A stretch of 12,078 nucleotides of DNA. Source: BS750m-G4 sp964472195 (GTDB lineage Bacteria; Bacteroidota; Ignavibacteria; Tepidaquicellales; Tepidaquicellaceae). The notes below the pieces were generated by a model that did not search any database, was not told where the DNA came from, and was given only the letters and a program-made list of their open reading frames with translations. The stretch lies in NCBI GenBank assembly GCA_964472195.1, contig CAYYJH010000084.1:1-12078 (forward strand), given 5' to 3'. The position numbers and the translations under genes are program-made. Shown in pieces: positions 1-6,132 of the stretch (within the stretch, counting starts at the first letter, position 1; every line of letters begins with the position of its first letter).

Positions 1-170
1 ACTGCACCCGGAGGCTCACTAAATCTTAACGGATTTCCATAATGCAGAGTATAATTTGTAACAGTCTTTCCGTTTTCTTTTACAAATGAATGCTTGATAG
101 GACCTTTATCATTAGCAGATAACTGGTAAATTAAAACGAATGAAAATAAAACAATAAGTAAATTTTTCAA
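1..170 (-). CDS. Partial secreted protein, N-terminal end only (cut by window edge)
   Basis: An open frame runs from a TTG start at 170 (reading leftward) off the window edge, giving 56 codons. The start is set by a strong Shine-Dalgarno (AAGGAG, 7 nt upstream) and by an in-frame TAA further upstream with no ATG between. The peptide begins MKNLLIVLFSFVLIYQLSA, a typical signal peptide with a lysine-asparagine head, hydrophobic core and small residues before a likely cleavage site. The mature part contains the stretch YTLHYGNP. The secreted protein at 2548-4305 has TIHYGTP at a similar distance from its N-terminus. This suggests, without proving it, a third member of the same exported family in tandem. 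No catalytic domain is visible in the fragment. Export by Sec is likely; whether it carries a type IX sorting domain cannot be seen. Confidence 0.7.
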   Translation of the reverse strand, partial: MKNLLIVLFSFVLIYQLSANDKGPIKHSFVKENGKTVTNYTLHYGNPLRFSEPPGA

Positions 171-177
171 CTTTACT

Positions 178-183
178 CTCCTT
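178..183 (-). promoter_or_regulatory. Shine-Dalgarno site for the partial gene at the left edge
   Basis: On the minus strand this reads AAGGAG, inside AGAAGGAGAG, with a 7-nt spacer to the TTG at 170-168. It decides the start, because no ATG occurs in frame between the upstream stop and the signal-peptide coding region. Confidence 0.7.
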
Positions 184-387
184 CTAATTATTTAATAAAA
201 TTTTTTAAAATCCCGACAATGCAACAAAGCCTGGATTTAGCATTTCATCCTGAATTGTTACCGGTAATATAAAAGCAGGCTATACATAAAGATTATAGCT
301 ATATATAATTTAATTTTATAAGTGCAAATAATCAATATCTAAATCACATTTAAATTTCAATGACTCAAACAAAAAGCCAGTATAATC

Positions 388-426
388 AAAAAAAAATCCG
401 GACTCTTTCTTCAAGAATCCGGATTT
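388..426 (-). terminator. Intrinsic terminator of the exoprotein gene at 451-2346
   Basis: Arms AAATCCGGA (394-402) and TCCGGATTT (418-426) pair perfectly. Inside them TCTT (404-407) pairs with AAGA (413-416) across one C-A mismatch, leaving a 5-nt loop. On the minus strand the hairpin is followed by a run of nine T (388-396 on the complement). It lies 25 bp past the stop codon. This is a textbook Rho-independent terminator. Confidence 0.85.
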
Positions 427-456
427 AATAAAAAACAAATTATACTTTTCTTACTT
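391..456 (-). repeat. 66-bp identical repeat, copy 1 (stop codon region plus terminator)
   Basis: This stretch is identical, base for base by eye, to 2488-2553. It covers the last two codons of the exoprotein gene (Lys and stop), the short 3' untranslated spacer and the terminator hairpin. Upstream, in the sorting-domain coding region, the copies begin to differ at once by single bases (457 is C where 2554 is T). Downstream they differ only in the length of the A-run and then diverge. Confidence 0.9.
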
Positions 457-2346
457 CAGAAGTATCATTTTCTTCGTAGCCGTGAAATCATTAGCTTTAA
501 TTGTGTAGAAGTAAATACCACTTGAAAGATTTACAGCATTAAAATCGACTTCCTTAATTCCAGCACTTATAACCTCATTGTTTACCAGTGTTGCAATTTC
601 CTGACCATTAATGTTATAAATCTTCAATGTAACATTAGATGTATTAGGAATACTGAACCTGATAGTTGTGGATGGATTGAAAGGATTAGGATAATTTTGC
701 TGTAAGCTGTATTCTCCGGGAATTTCGTTGGAGATATTCTTTACGCTAACAATAGAATCCCTGCTAACTTCGACTCTTACAAACATAAGCTGTGCCAGTG
801 ATTGCCCGTTTCCGGTATGATTAACAAAACTTCCAGGAACCGAATCCGACTGAATTAGCACATTTGCATACCAGTTATTTGCATCATCATCATTTATGGG
901 TGAAATACTGGTGTTAGTCCAGTCTCTTCTTGGTGAATCCGGTGTAATCTTCACGGGTGTTTTCCATGTAAGTCCACCATCACCGGAAGCTGTAAAATAA
1001 CCATCCATAAAACTAAGAGTATCTACAGAACCACCTGTAAAAGCAGAAGCAGCTAAAAAGGCAGAAAATAAAACATTACCATCTGCAGAAACTCCTATGT
1101 TGGGTTTACAAATACCAGATAAACCATCAGTCGCAGTAATCCAAATGTAAGGATTCCATGGTACATTGTTTGAATCGGCAACTACTACACTTTTATTGGG
1201 GTCAGAACCCGGTAATGTCGGGGACCAGAGCCGAATCTTGCTGTCTGCACTGGGATAGAAACTACCCGGGGTGCCCGGGGATAATGTTGGGGTCGAAAAA
1301 ATAACCTTGGGTTGATTACCCTGGTAGACAATTGAGATACCGCTTGATGCACCCAAACTATCGACAAATAAATTTGCATCAAATATCTTTAAGGGCGCAC
1401 TGAAAGTTGCCCCATCATCAGTACTTTCTACAAAGAAAGCATCCCCCCAATCAGCGGCGTTAAGAGTTGTGTGCGGTAAATAAGCAACACCAATTCTTCC
1501 ATCCTGTCCTTTTGCTATTGCATATCTTTCTGCATTATCAGCAGGTGAAGAAGGAAGAAAGTACGACCATCCGGCAAAAGTACCCGGGGATGTAAGTGTT
1601 TGCCCTGTGTTATACCAGCAAGTATCAGAAGCATTCCCGGAAGAAAGTATCACCATTTTTGTTGGATTAGTAATATTACCCGTTGCAACAAACCTGGGCC
1701 ATTCAGCCTGAATATGTGGACCTAAAACAGGGTCTAGCTCTAACCATGAACCTAAACCCGGGAATACGTCGACATATATGAAGGTTCTGCTGATTCCATC
1801 GGTATGATGGTTAGCAACCATAACATTATTATCACTCAAACCTGTAATGGTACAATACCCTGACCTTACAGCATTAGGAACTTCACCTATAAATGACCAG
1901 GTTGTCCCCTTATCAGAACTGAAATAATAATTACATCTCCTGTTTGCAAAGGACAGGTCATTCAAAGGTGCTATCATATAAATAGCATGTACCTGGTTCG
2001 GGTCGATAGGTGACTGCCATAACTCAACCGGAACACCATTCGTTTGAATATCGTAAATTGATGTTCCGCCAGTCGGTGTAAATGTTGCAGATGTTATGAA
2101 ATCGCTCTCATAAGTCATATTAAATGAAGAAGTAAACAATGCTACAACAGGTGGAAGAGTACTAACTTTGTTAAGATTCGTTTTTCCATCTGTTCTTACA
2201 CCAACAACTGCATCTCCATTCATAATTGATTTACACTCAAGTTTTGAAACCCTATCGATTTGTTCCTGGGTTGGTTTATTCTGAGAATAAACCAAGTTGC
2301 TCGAAAGAATTACTAATAAAGCAAATAGAAATATCTTTTTTAACAT
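451..2346 (-). CDS. Secreted BNR/Asp-box protein with type IX secretion sorting domain
   Basis: This 631-aa protein starts with a signal peptide (MLKKIFLFALLVILSSNLVYS, cleavage near residue 21). The body holds Asp-box (BNR) repeats of the S-x-D-x-G-x-T-W type at about residues 143-150 (SSDKGTTW), 308-315 (STDDGATF) and 454-461 (SGDGGLTW), which point to a sialidase-like beta-propeller fold. No sialidase active-site set was recognised, so enzymatic activity is not claimed. Residues 547-631 form a type A sorting domain of the Por/type IX secretion system, with NYPNPFNPSTTIRFSIP-like entry, LKIYNINGQEIATLV and a terminal KKMILLK. By family knowledge this domain directs outer-membrane passage, is cleaved, and leaves the protein at the cell surface or released. 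The start has only a weak ribosome site. The gene is probably monocistronic, because a terminator for the upstream paralogue lies before it and its own terminator follows. It is similar in layout to the 2548-4305 product. Confidence 0.88.
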   Translation of the reverse strand: MLKKIFLFALLVILSSNLVYSQNKPTQEQIDRVSKLECKSIMNGDAVVGVRTDGKTNLNKVSTLPPVVALFTSSFNMTYESDFITSATFTPTGGTSIYDIQTNGVPVELWQSPIDPNQVHAIYMIAPLNDLSFANRRCNYYFSSDKGTTWSFIGEVPNAVRSGYCTITGLSDNNVMVANHHTDGISRTFIYVDVFPGLGSWLELDPVLGPHIQAEWPRFVATGNITNPTKMVILSSGNASDTCWYNTGQTLTSPGTFAGWSYFLPSSPADNAERYAIAKGQDGRIGVAYLPHTTLNAADWGDAFFVESTDDGATFSAPLKIFDANLFVDSLGASSGISIVYQGNQPKVIFSTPTLSPGTPGSFYPSADSKIRLWSPTLPGSDPNKSVVVADSNNVPWNPYIWITATDGLSGICKPNIGVSADGNVLFSAFLAASAFTGGSVDTLSFMDGYFTASGDGGLTWKTPVKITPDSPRRDWTNTSISPINDDDANNWYANVLIQSDSVPGSFVNHTGNGQSLAQLMFVRVEVSRDSIVSVKNISNEIPGEYSLQQNYPNPFNPSTTIRFSIPNTSNVTLKIYNINGQEIATLVNNEVISAGIKEVDFNAVNLSSGIYFYTIKANDFTATKKMILLK

Positions 2347-2416
2347 ATCAGAAGTTTTTAGTTTAAAAAAGAGAGTTATTTAGAAATATTCAATAAATAA
2401 TGAGAAATAAAATAAA

Positions 2417-2444
2417 TTTATAACAACAAATAATCAATAACCAA
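2417..2444 (-). promoter_or_regulatory. Possible promoter of the exoprotein gene at 451-2346
   Basis: On the minus strand there is TTGGTT (2444-2439), a 16-bp spacer and TATAAA (2422-2417), about 70 bp upstream of the start codon. It lies just past the terminator of the preceding gene, where a promoter would be expected. The -35 match is weak and the region is very AT-rich, so chance similarity is quite possible. Confidence 0.22.
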
Positions 2445-2487
2445 ATAAATTCAATAACAAAAGATCGAAAATGGTATTATAGTAAAT

Positions 2488-2523
2488 AAAAAATCCGGAC
2501 TCTTTCTTCAAGAATCCGGATTT
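2488..2523 (-). terminator. Intrinsic terminator of the exoprotein gene at 2548-4305
   Basis: This is the same hairpin as the one at 394-426: AAATCCGGA (2491-2499) pairs with TCCGGATTT (2515-2523), with an inner TCTT/AAGA extension and one mismatch. On the minus strand the hairpin is followed by six T (complement of 2488-2493). It should separate this gene from the next paralogue downstream. Confidence 0.83.
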
Positions 2524-2553
2524 AATAAAAAACAAATTATACTTTTCTTACTT
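2488..2553 (-). repeat. 66-bp identical repeat, copy 2 (stop codon region plus terminator)
   Basis: This is identical to 391-456 at an offset of 2097 bp. The non-coding tail is conserved more strictly than the coding sequence of the two genes, whose propeller regions are strongly diverged. Confidence 0.9.
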
Positions 2554-4305
2554 TAGAAGCATCATTTTCTTGGTTTCGCTGAAATCACCAGCAGTTAATG
2601 TGTAGAAGTAAATTCCACTGGAAAGATCGCTTGCATCAAAATCGACCTCTTTAGTTCCCGGGGAAACAGTTTCATTATTTACTAATGTAGTGATTTCCCT
2701 TCCCATTACATCATATATTTTTAATGTTACATTAGACTGTTTCTGAACATCAAACCTTATAGATGTACTCGGGTTGAACGGATTCGGATAGTTTTGATAC
2801 AATGAAAATGCATCCGGAACATTACCTGTGATTTGTTTAATGCCTGTAACGGAAATCTTTTGATAAACTTCGAACACCCTGTGAACAGGAGCATTATCAG
2901 TAAAGCTCTGGCATCCCGGACCTCTTGTTGCCATGTAGTGAATATTCCAGTCATAAGTATTGCCTGAATGCAAATTTCCGACTTCGGATACAGATGGATA
3001 CAACTCATCCCAATCAGCTGTATTAGTAATATTTTCCGGAGTTGTCCAGTTTGCTCCTCCATTGTAGGAATAAGTCACATAAATATCGTTAAACTCAAAT
3101 CCGTCTAATGAATCGCCAGGCTGGAACGCCGAGAAGAAACAAGCCAAGGCTGAGCCGTCTTCCGAAAACCCAAGTGATGGGTGCGAAACCGGGGTTACAC
3201 CGACCTGCAGAGCTGCCCTGTTTAAGAATTGAGTTGTATTCGAAATTATAGTCATGTTTATTCTTCCTGCGGCTTCTACTGGTACACCACCATTTAAGCC
3301 TGGCGAATAAACAAGAATCTTACATCCCTGAGGATCACCGCTTGACATACCTGTACCTGTTGGATACAATGTAGACCATGCAGCAAATACATCTGATGTT
3401 CCCGGTTTATAAGTAACATCCATTCCAAACCACGGTCCGCATGTATCTCCGTTTATTACACCATTCAGACCTAATGACGTTTGCAATGCTCCCAATGAAC
3501 TCCATGTCGTACCGCCATCGGAAGAGGTTTTATATTGCATTGTCTCAGAACCAGCGGTAGAATTCCACCACATTGCGAACAGATTATTACCAGAAGCATC
3601 CGTATTTAACTGATATCGAACATTTGCAACAGGTGGACCCACAAATGTTTTAGCTGAAAATGTCGTATCTTCGAAGTGGAATTTATGAAAATAAACCGAA
3701 TCATTTTTACTCGATAAACCACCCAGGTAACCGCCACCTAAGTCGGCACTAAAATAATCTCTGCCATCATCGGGAACATATGCTCTTATAAAGCCGCCAA
3801 GCCCGAAGAATGGGTCGTAAAAACCGCCGCCGCGTGAACCGGCTGTGGCGTAATACCTTCCGGTAATTGCAACTGACCTGCCGAATGTCCCATACACAGC
3901 AAACACATCCGGATATGCACTCCTGGTCGGTAATGTGCTTGCTCCTAAAGGTGTACTCCATGTTGTACCACCATCGACACTGAATACATAAAATGCAACT
4001 CTTGAATTAGCTCCTGTTGGGTCTACTGAGTCCGCTCCGAAATAAGAGACAATAATAGTATCACCTAATACTACTATGTTGGTCATATTTTTACCATTAG
4101 TAACATAATCAAAAAAGTTGTCAGCACCCGGAATGGTTGGGATAATATAATCACCTTGGATCGGAGTACCATAATGAATCGTAACATTGGTTTGCGAATT
4201 ATTCCCATCTTCATAAGCAGGATTCACTAATCTTAGCAAATTATCCTGTGAGAAGGAGCAGTTTGCAAGAAAGAGTACAAAAAGTAAAGCGATAAGTTGT
4301 TTCAT
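2548..4305 (-). CDS. Secreted BNR/Asp-box protein with type IX secretion sorting domain (paralogue)
   Basis: This 585-aa protein has a signal peptide MKQLIALLFVLFLANCSFS; the Cys at 16 follows Asn and is not a good lipobox. The start is fixed by a strong AAAGGAG site 7 nt upstream. Asp-box motifs occur at about residues 109-116 (SVDGGTTW), 261-268 (SSDGGTTW) and 413-420 (SYNGGANW), implying a beta-propeller of the sialidase/BNR kind. Residues 155-195 are rich in Gly, Tyr, Phe and Asp. Residues 500-585 form a type A type IX sorting domain, with NYPNPFNPSTSIRF, LKIYDVMGREITTLV and ending KKMMLLK. It aligns without gaps to the domain of the 451-2346 product. An exported cell-surface or released protein is expected. 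The substrate is unknown and no catalytic residues were identified. The partial gene at 1-170 shares an HYG-x-P motif with its N-terminus (residues 44-48). Confidence 0.88.
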   Translation of the reverse strand: MKQLIALLFVLFLANCSFSQDNLLRLVNPAYEDGNNSQTNVTIHYGTPIQGDYIIPTIPGADNFFDYVTNGKNMTNIVVLGDTIIVSYFGADSVDPTGANSRVAFYVFSVDGGTTWSTPLGASTLPTRSAYPDVFAVYGTFGRSVAITGRYYATAGSRGGGFYDPFFGLGGFIRAYVPDDGRDYFSADLGGGYLGGLSSKNDSVYFHKFHFEDTTFSAKTFVGPPVANVRYQLNTDASGNNLFAMWWNSTAGSETMQYKTSSDGGTTWSSLGALQTSLGLNGVINGDTCGPWFGMDVTYKPGTSDVFAAWSTLYPTGTGMSSGDPQGCKILVYSPGLNGGVPVEAAGRINMTIISNTTQFLNRAALQVGVTPVSHPSLGFSEDGSALACFFSAFQPGDSLDGFEFNDIYVTYSYNGGANWTTPENITNTADWDELYPSVSEVGNLHSGNTYDWNIHYMATRGPGCQSFTDNAPVHRVFEVYQKISVTGIKQITGNVPDAFSLYQNYPNPFNPSTSIRFDVQKQSNVTLKIYDVMGREITTLVNNETVSPGTKEVDFDASDLSSGIYFYTLTAGDFSETKKMMLLK

Positions 4306-4312
4306 TTTTTTT

Positions 4313-4319
4313 CTCCTTT
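4313..4319 (-). promoter_or_regulatory. Strong Shine-Dalgarno site of the 2548-4305 gene
   Basis: The minus strand reads AAAGGAG, 7 nt before the ATG at 4305-4303. It contrasts with the plus-strand genes of this window, which have no recognisable Shine-Dalgarno. Confidence 0.75.
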
Positions 4320-4364
4320 AAAATTTATGGATGATATTAATTTCTTTTGTTTGGTAGATAATAT

Positions 4365-4394
4365 TTTATACGTTTTGAATAAAAATAGTTTCAA
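4365..4394 (-). promoter_or_regulatory. Candidate promoter of the exoprotein gene at 2548-4305
   Basis: On the minus strand there is TTGAAA (4394-4389), an 18-bp spacer and TATAAA (4370-4365), giving a leader of about 55 nt. Both boxes are near the sigma-70 consensus. A perfect palindrome sits directly upstream of the -35 box. The call rests on sequence likeness only. Confidence 0.4.
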
Positions 4395-4396
4395 AG

Positions 4397-4410
4397 TTGT
4401 AATATTACAA
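4397..4410. repeat. 14-bp perfect palindrome next to a -35 box
   Basis: TTGTAATATTACAA is its own reverse complement. It ends two bases from the -35 candidate of the leftward exoprotein promoter, where an operator could lie. A perfect 14-mer palindrome can arise by chance about once in a window this size and composition, so its placement is the only support. Confidence 0.3.
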
Positions 4411-4568
4411 GAACTAAAACATAATTTCAACGTCTAAATTATTAAACGGACTCTTTATTTATGCTTGACTGATTGCAAAATAAATTCTTTGAAAATATCC
4501 GTTTCCAAAGAACATATAATATGAAAATATAATCTATTTGATAAAATTCGAAGTAATGAAAAATATCG

Positions 4569-4597
4569 AAGACAAAATTTTTTCATTTAAGTATTAT
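4569..4597 (+). promoter_or_regulatory. Possible promoter of the Ubl-E1-RING cassette
   Basis: AAGACA (4569-4574), a 17-bp spacer and TATTAT (4592-4597) lie just upstream of the Ubl gene. If real, transcription would begin near 4604 and leave a very short leader before the ATG at 4620. That would exclude the upstream TTG codon as the start. Confidence 0.25.
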
Positions 4598-4619
4598 ATT
4601 GTATTTGATAGATTGGCGC

Positions 4620-4898
4620 ATGGCTAAAATAAATGTTACAATAATCGATGCAACGGGCAATAAAGAACAGGAAGCTTCCTTACCCGATGATGCATCAATA
4701 AAAAGAATTATGGAAGCTCTCCTTCCTAAAATGAAAATGCCCTTAACAGGTCCTGATGGGGATCCACTTTCATACAAATTTCATCATAAAGCATCAGGGA
4801 AACAACTTTCAGACCAGCAAACCCTTGCCGAGGCGGGAGTTAAAGATGGTGATGTGCTGAGACTTCATCCGGAAATAACAGCCGGGTATGTGAATTGA
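4620..4898 (+). CDS. YukD/EsaB-like ubiquitin-fold protein (Ubl)
   Basis: A 92-aa protein from the ATG at 4620. An upstream in-frame TTG (4599) would add seven residues that do not look like part of the fold. The layout is that of a YukD/EsaB-type beta-grasp domain: strand MAKINVTIID, a second strand EASLPDD, helix SIKRIMEALLPKM (27-39), a GPDGDPLSYKF strand, GKQL, then TLAEAGVKDGDVLRL (68-82) and the tail HPEITAG followed by YVN. The closing TLxExGVxDGDxLxL motif is highly typical of ubiquitin-like folds. YukD/EsaB proteins are best known from type VII secretion, but no such genes are present here. Related Ubls occur beside E1-like genes in bacteria, and the next gene is one. The likely role is the small modifier or carrier protein activated by the E1. 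The last glycine is residue 89 of 92, so it is not terminal. Confidence 0.82.
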   Translation: MAKINVTIIDATGNKEQEASLPDDASIKRIMEALLPKMKMPLTGPDGDPLSYKFHHKASGKQLSDQQTLAEAGVKDGDVLRLHPEITAGYVN

Positions 4899-4965
4899 TA
4901 CCTTGAATTTTCTTCTTGTTTATTAACCTTTCACTTTTTTTATATCTTAAATAAAATATGAAAAC

Positions 4966-6132
4966 ATGATTGAAATTTCCGACTTTAAAAAAGACAGATA
5001 CTCACGGCTAAAAACCATAAATTGGTGGGATCAAAGTGTTTTGAAAAACGCTAACGTATTAGTTGTTGGGTGCGGTGCATTAGGAAACGAAATCGTTAAG
5101 AATTTAACAATGTTGGGCACAGGTAATATATTTGTAGTAGATATGGATGTAGTAGAAAAGAGCAACCTCACAAGAAGCGTTTTATTCAGGAAAGAGGATG
5201 AAGGAAAATCCAAAGCAGAAACTATTTATAAAAGGGCGAGTGATATTAATAACGAAGTTAATATCAAATATTTTTACGGGAATGTGTTTGAATTAGGATT
5301 GGGTGAATTTAGAAAAATGAATGTAGTTATTTGCGGGTTAGACAGCAGGGAAGCGCGGCTTTTTGTAAACCAATCTTGCTGGAAAGTAAACCGTCCATGG
5401 ATAGATGGTGCGATCGAAGTCCTGAACGGTGTAACAAGAATGTTTATTCCACCAGATGATGCCTGTTACGAATGTACAATGAGCGAGAATGATTATTTGC
5501 TTTTAAACAAGAGAAAATCCTGCATGCTGCTGGGATTGGATGAAATTCACCAGGGGAAGATTCCAACGACTCCAACTGTTGCATCAATCATTGCAGGAAT
5601 TCAGGTCCAGGAAGCAATTAAATTCCTTCACAAAAGAGATGATTTGTTATTACTAAATGGTAAGGGATTCGTTTTCAACGGAGGAACGAATGAATCTTAC
5701 ATAGTAGAATACCAAAGGCGTGAGGATTGTCCTTCTCATTATACTTTTGAAAATTTTCAAAAATCGGATAAATCATTTAATGAAGTTACTATAAATGATA
5801 TTATTAACTTTGGTAACAAGTATTTTAAAAATGAAAATTTCTCCATAGAATTTAATAATGAGATGATTTTCGAGCTTATTAATGAAGAAACAAAAGATAG
5901 TATTGAACATTTTGCAAATTTAAATCTTATTACACAGAAAGATGTTATTCGAGGGGATACTCTTTACAAGGTTAACTCAATCCATAATATTCATTCAAAT
6001 TCAGGTTTGTCAAAAAGACTGCAACATAAAAAACTGACGGACATTAAAATTCCGTTTAACGACATTCTAACTCTTAGAAAAGGTAATGAAGAAATACATG
6101 TTGAGTTCAAGCCTATGAATATTTTTAAATGA
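4966..6132 (+). CDS. E1-like ubiquitin-activating enzyme homologue (ThiF/MoeB/UBA fold)
   Basis: A 388-aa protein. Residues about 10-260 carry the ThiF-fold adenylation domain: nucleotide loop VVGCGALGNE (33-42), metal/ATP acidic pair VVDMDVVE (57-64), the SNLTR signature with Arg70, Lys81/Lys83 of GKSKA, and CGLDSREAR (123-131). A zinc site is suggested by C167-x2-C170 and C255-x2-H258. Cys186, 16 residues after the first pair, lies where eukaryotic E1s such as UBA3 hold the thioester cysteine. The PTVASIIAGIQVQEAIKFL stretch (203-221) is the usual helix after it. The expected chemistry is ATP-dependent adenylation of the Ubl C-terminus and possibly thioester transfer. Residues 265-388 are a separate, Lys/Asn-rich and visibly more AT-rich domain ending KLTDIKIPFNDILTL, which resembles the end of a ubiquitin fold. 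It starts 67 bp after the Ubl gene with no terminator between, and overlaps the RING gene by ATGA. Confidence 0.88.
   Translation: MIEISDFKKDRYSRLKTINWWDQSVLKNANVLVVGCGALGNEIVKNLTMLGTGNIFVVDMDVVEKSNLTRSVLFRKEDEGKSKAETIYKRASDINNEVNIKYFYGNVFELGLGEFRKMNVVICGLDSREARLFVNQSCWKVNRPWIDGAIEVLNGVTRMFIPPDDACYECTMSENDYLLLNKRKSCMLLGLDEIHQGKIPTTPTVASIIAGIQVQEAIKFLHKRDDLLLLNGKGFVFNGGTNESYIVEYQRREDCPSHYTFENFQKSDKSFNEVTINDIINFGNKYFKNENFSIEFNNEMIFELINEETKDSIEHFANLNLITQKDVIRGDTLYKVNSIHNIHSNSGLSKRLQHKKLTDIKIPFNDILTLRKGNEEIHVEFKPMNIFK

Larger units (their letters stand above)
4306..4619. other. Divergent AT-rich intergenic region between an exoprotein gene and the Ubl gene
   Basis: This 314-bp region has no supportable gene. 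It holds a leftward ribosome site and promoter candidate for the exoprotein gene (4313-4319, 4365-4394), a 14-bp perfect palindrome (4397-4410), and a weak rightward promoter candidate before the Ubl gene (4569-4597). A 9-bp direct repeat, TATTTGATA, occurs at 4535-4543 and 4602-4610. No RNA gene or riboswitch was recognised. Confidence 0.6.

Noticed and set aside
207..240. Possible attenuator hairpin upstream of the partial left gene (AAATCC pairing with GGATTT on the minus strand)
   Set aside because: The stem is only about six pairs with a loop near 20 nt and no clear antiterminator, so it is not distinguishable from chance.
1260..1770. Clusters of CCCGGG within the exoprotein gene, conspicuous in AT-rich DNA
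   Set aside because: They encode Ser/Thr-Pro-Gly loops in frame and are explained by codon use. No spacing or strand pattern suggests a signal.
2757..3961. Minus-strand alternate-frame open frames within the exoprotein gene (2757-3062, 3767-3961)
   Set aside because: They lie inside a well-supported gene in another frame, start without ribosome sites, and have no sensible protein features.
2548..4305. Lipoprotein signal in the 585-aa exoprotein (LANC at residues 13-16)
   Set aside because: Asn before the Cys is a poor lipobox, and the type IX sorting domain at the C-terminus fits an ordinary signal-peptidase I substrate.
4599..4619. TTG at 4599 as the start of the Ubl gene, adding seven residues
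   Set aside because: The added residues YLIDWR do not fit the start of the beta-grasp fold, no ribosome site precedes the TTG, and the ATG at 4620 begins directly at the first strand. A likely -10 box overlaps the region just before the TTG.
4620..4898. Type VII secretion locus suggested by the YukD/EsaB-like protein
   Set aside because: No WXG100 protein, EssC-type ATPase or other type VII component is in the window, and the adjacent E1 and RING genes give a better explanation.
4958..4969. ATG-AAA-ACA-TGA mini frame overlapping the E1 start
   Set aside because: It is three codons long without a ribosome site. An overlap by chance is expected in such AT-rich sequence, and a regulatory role is not supported.
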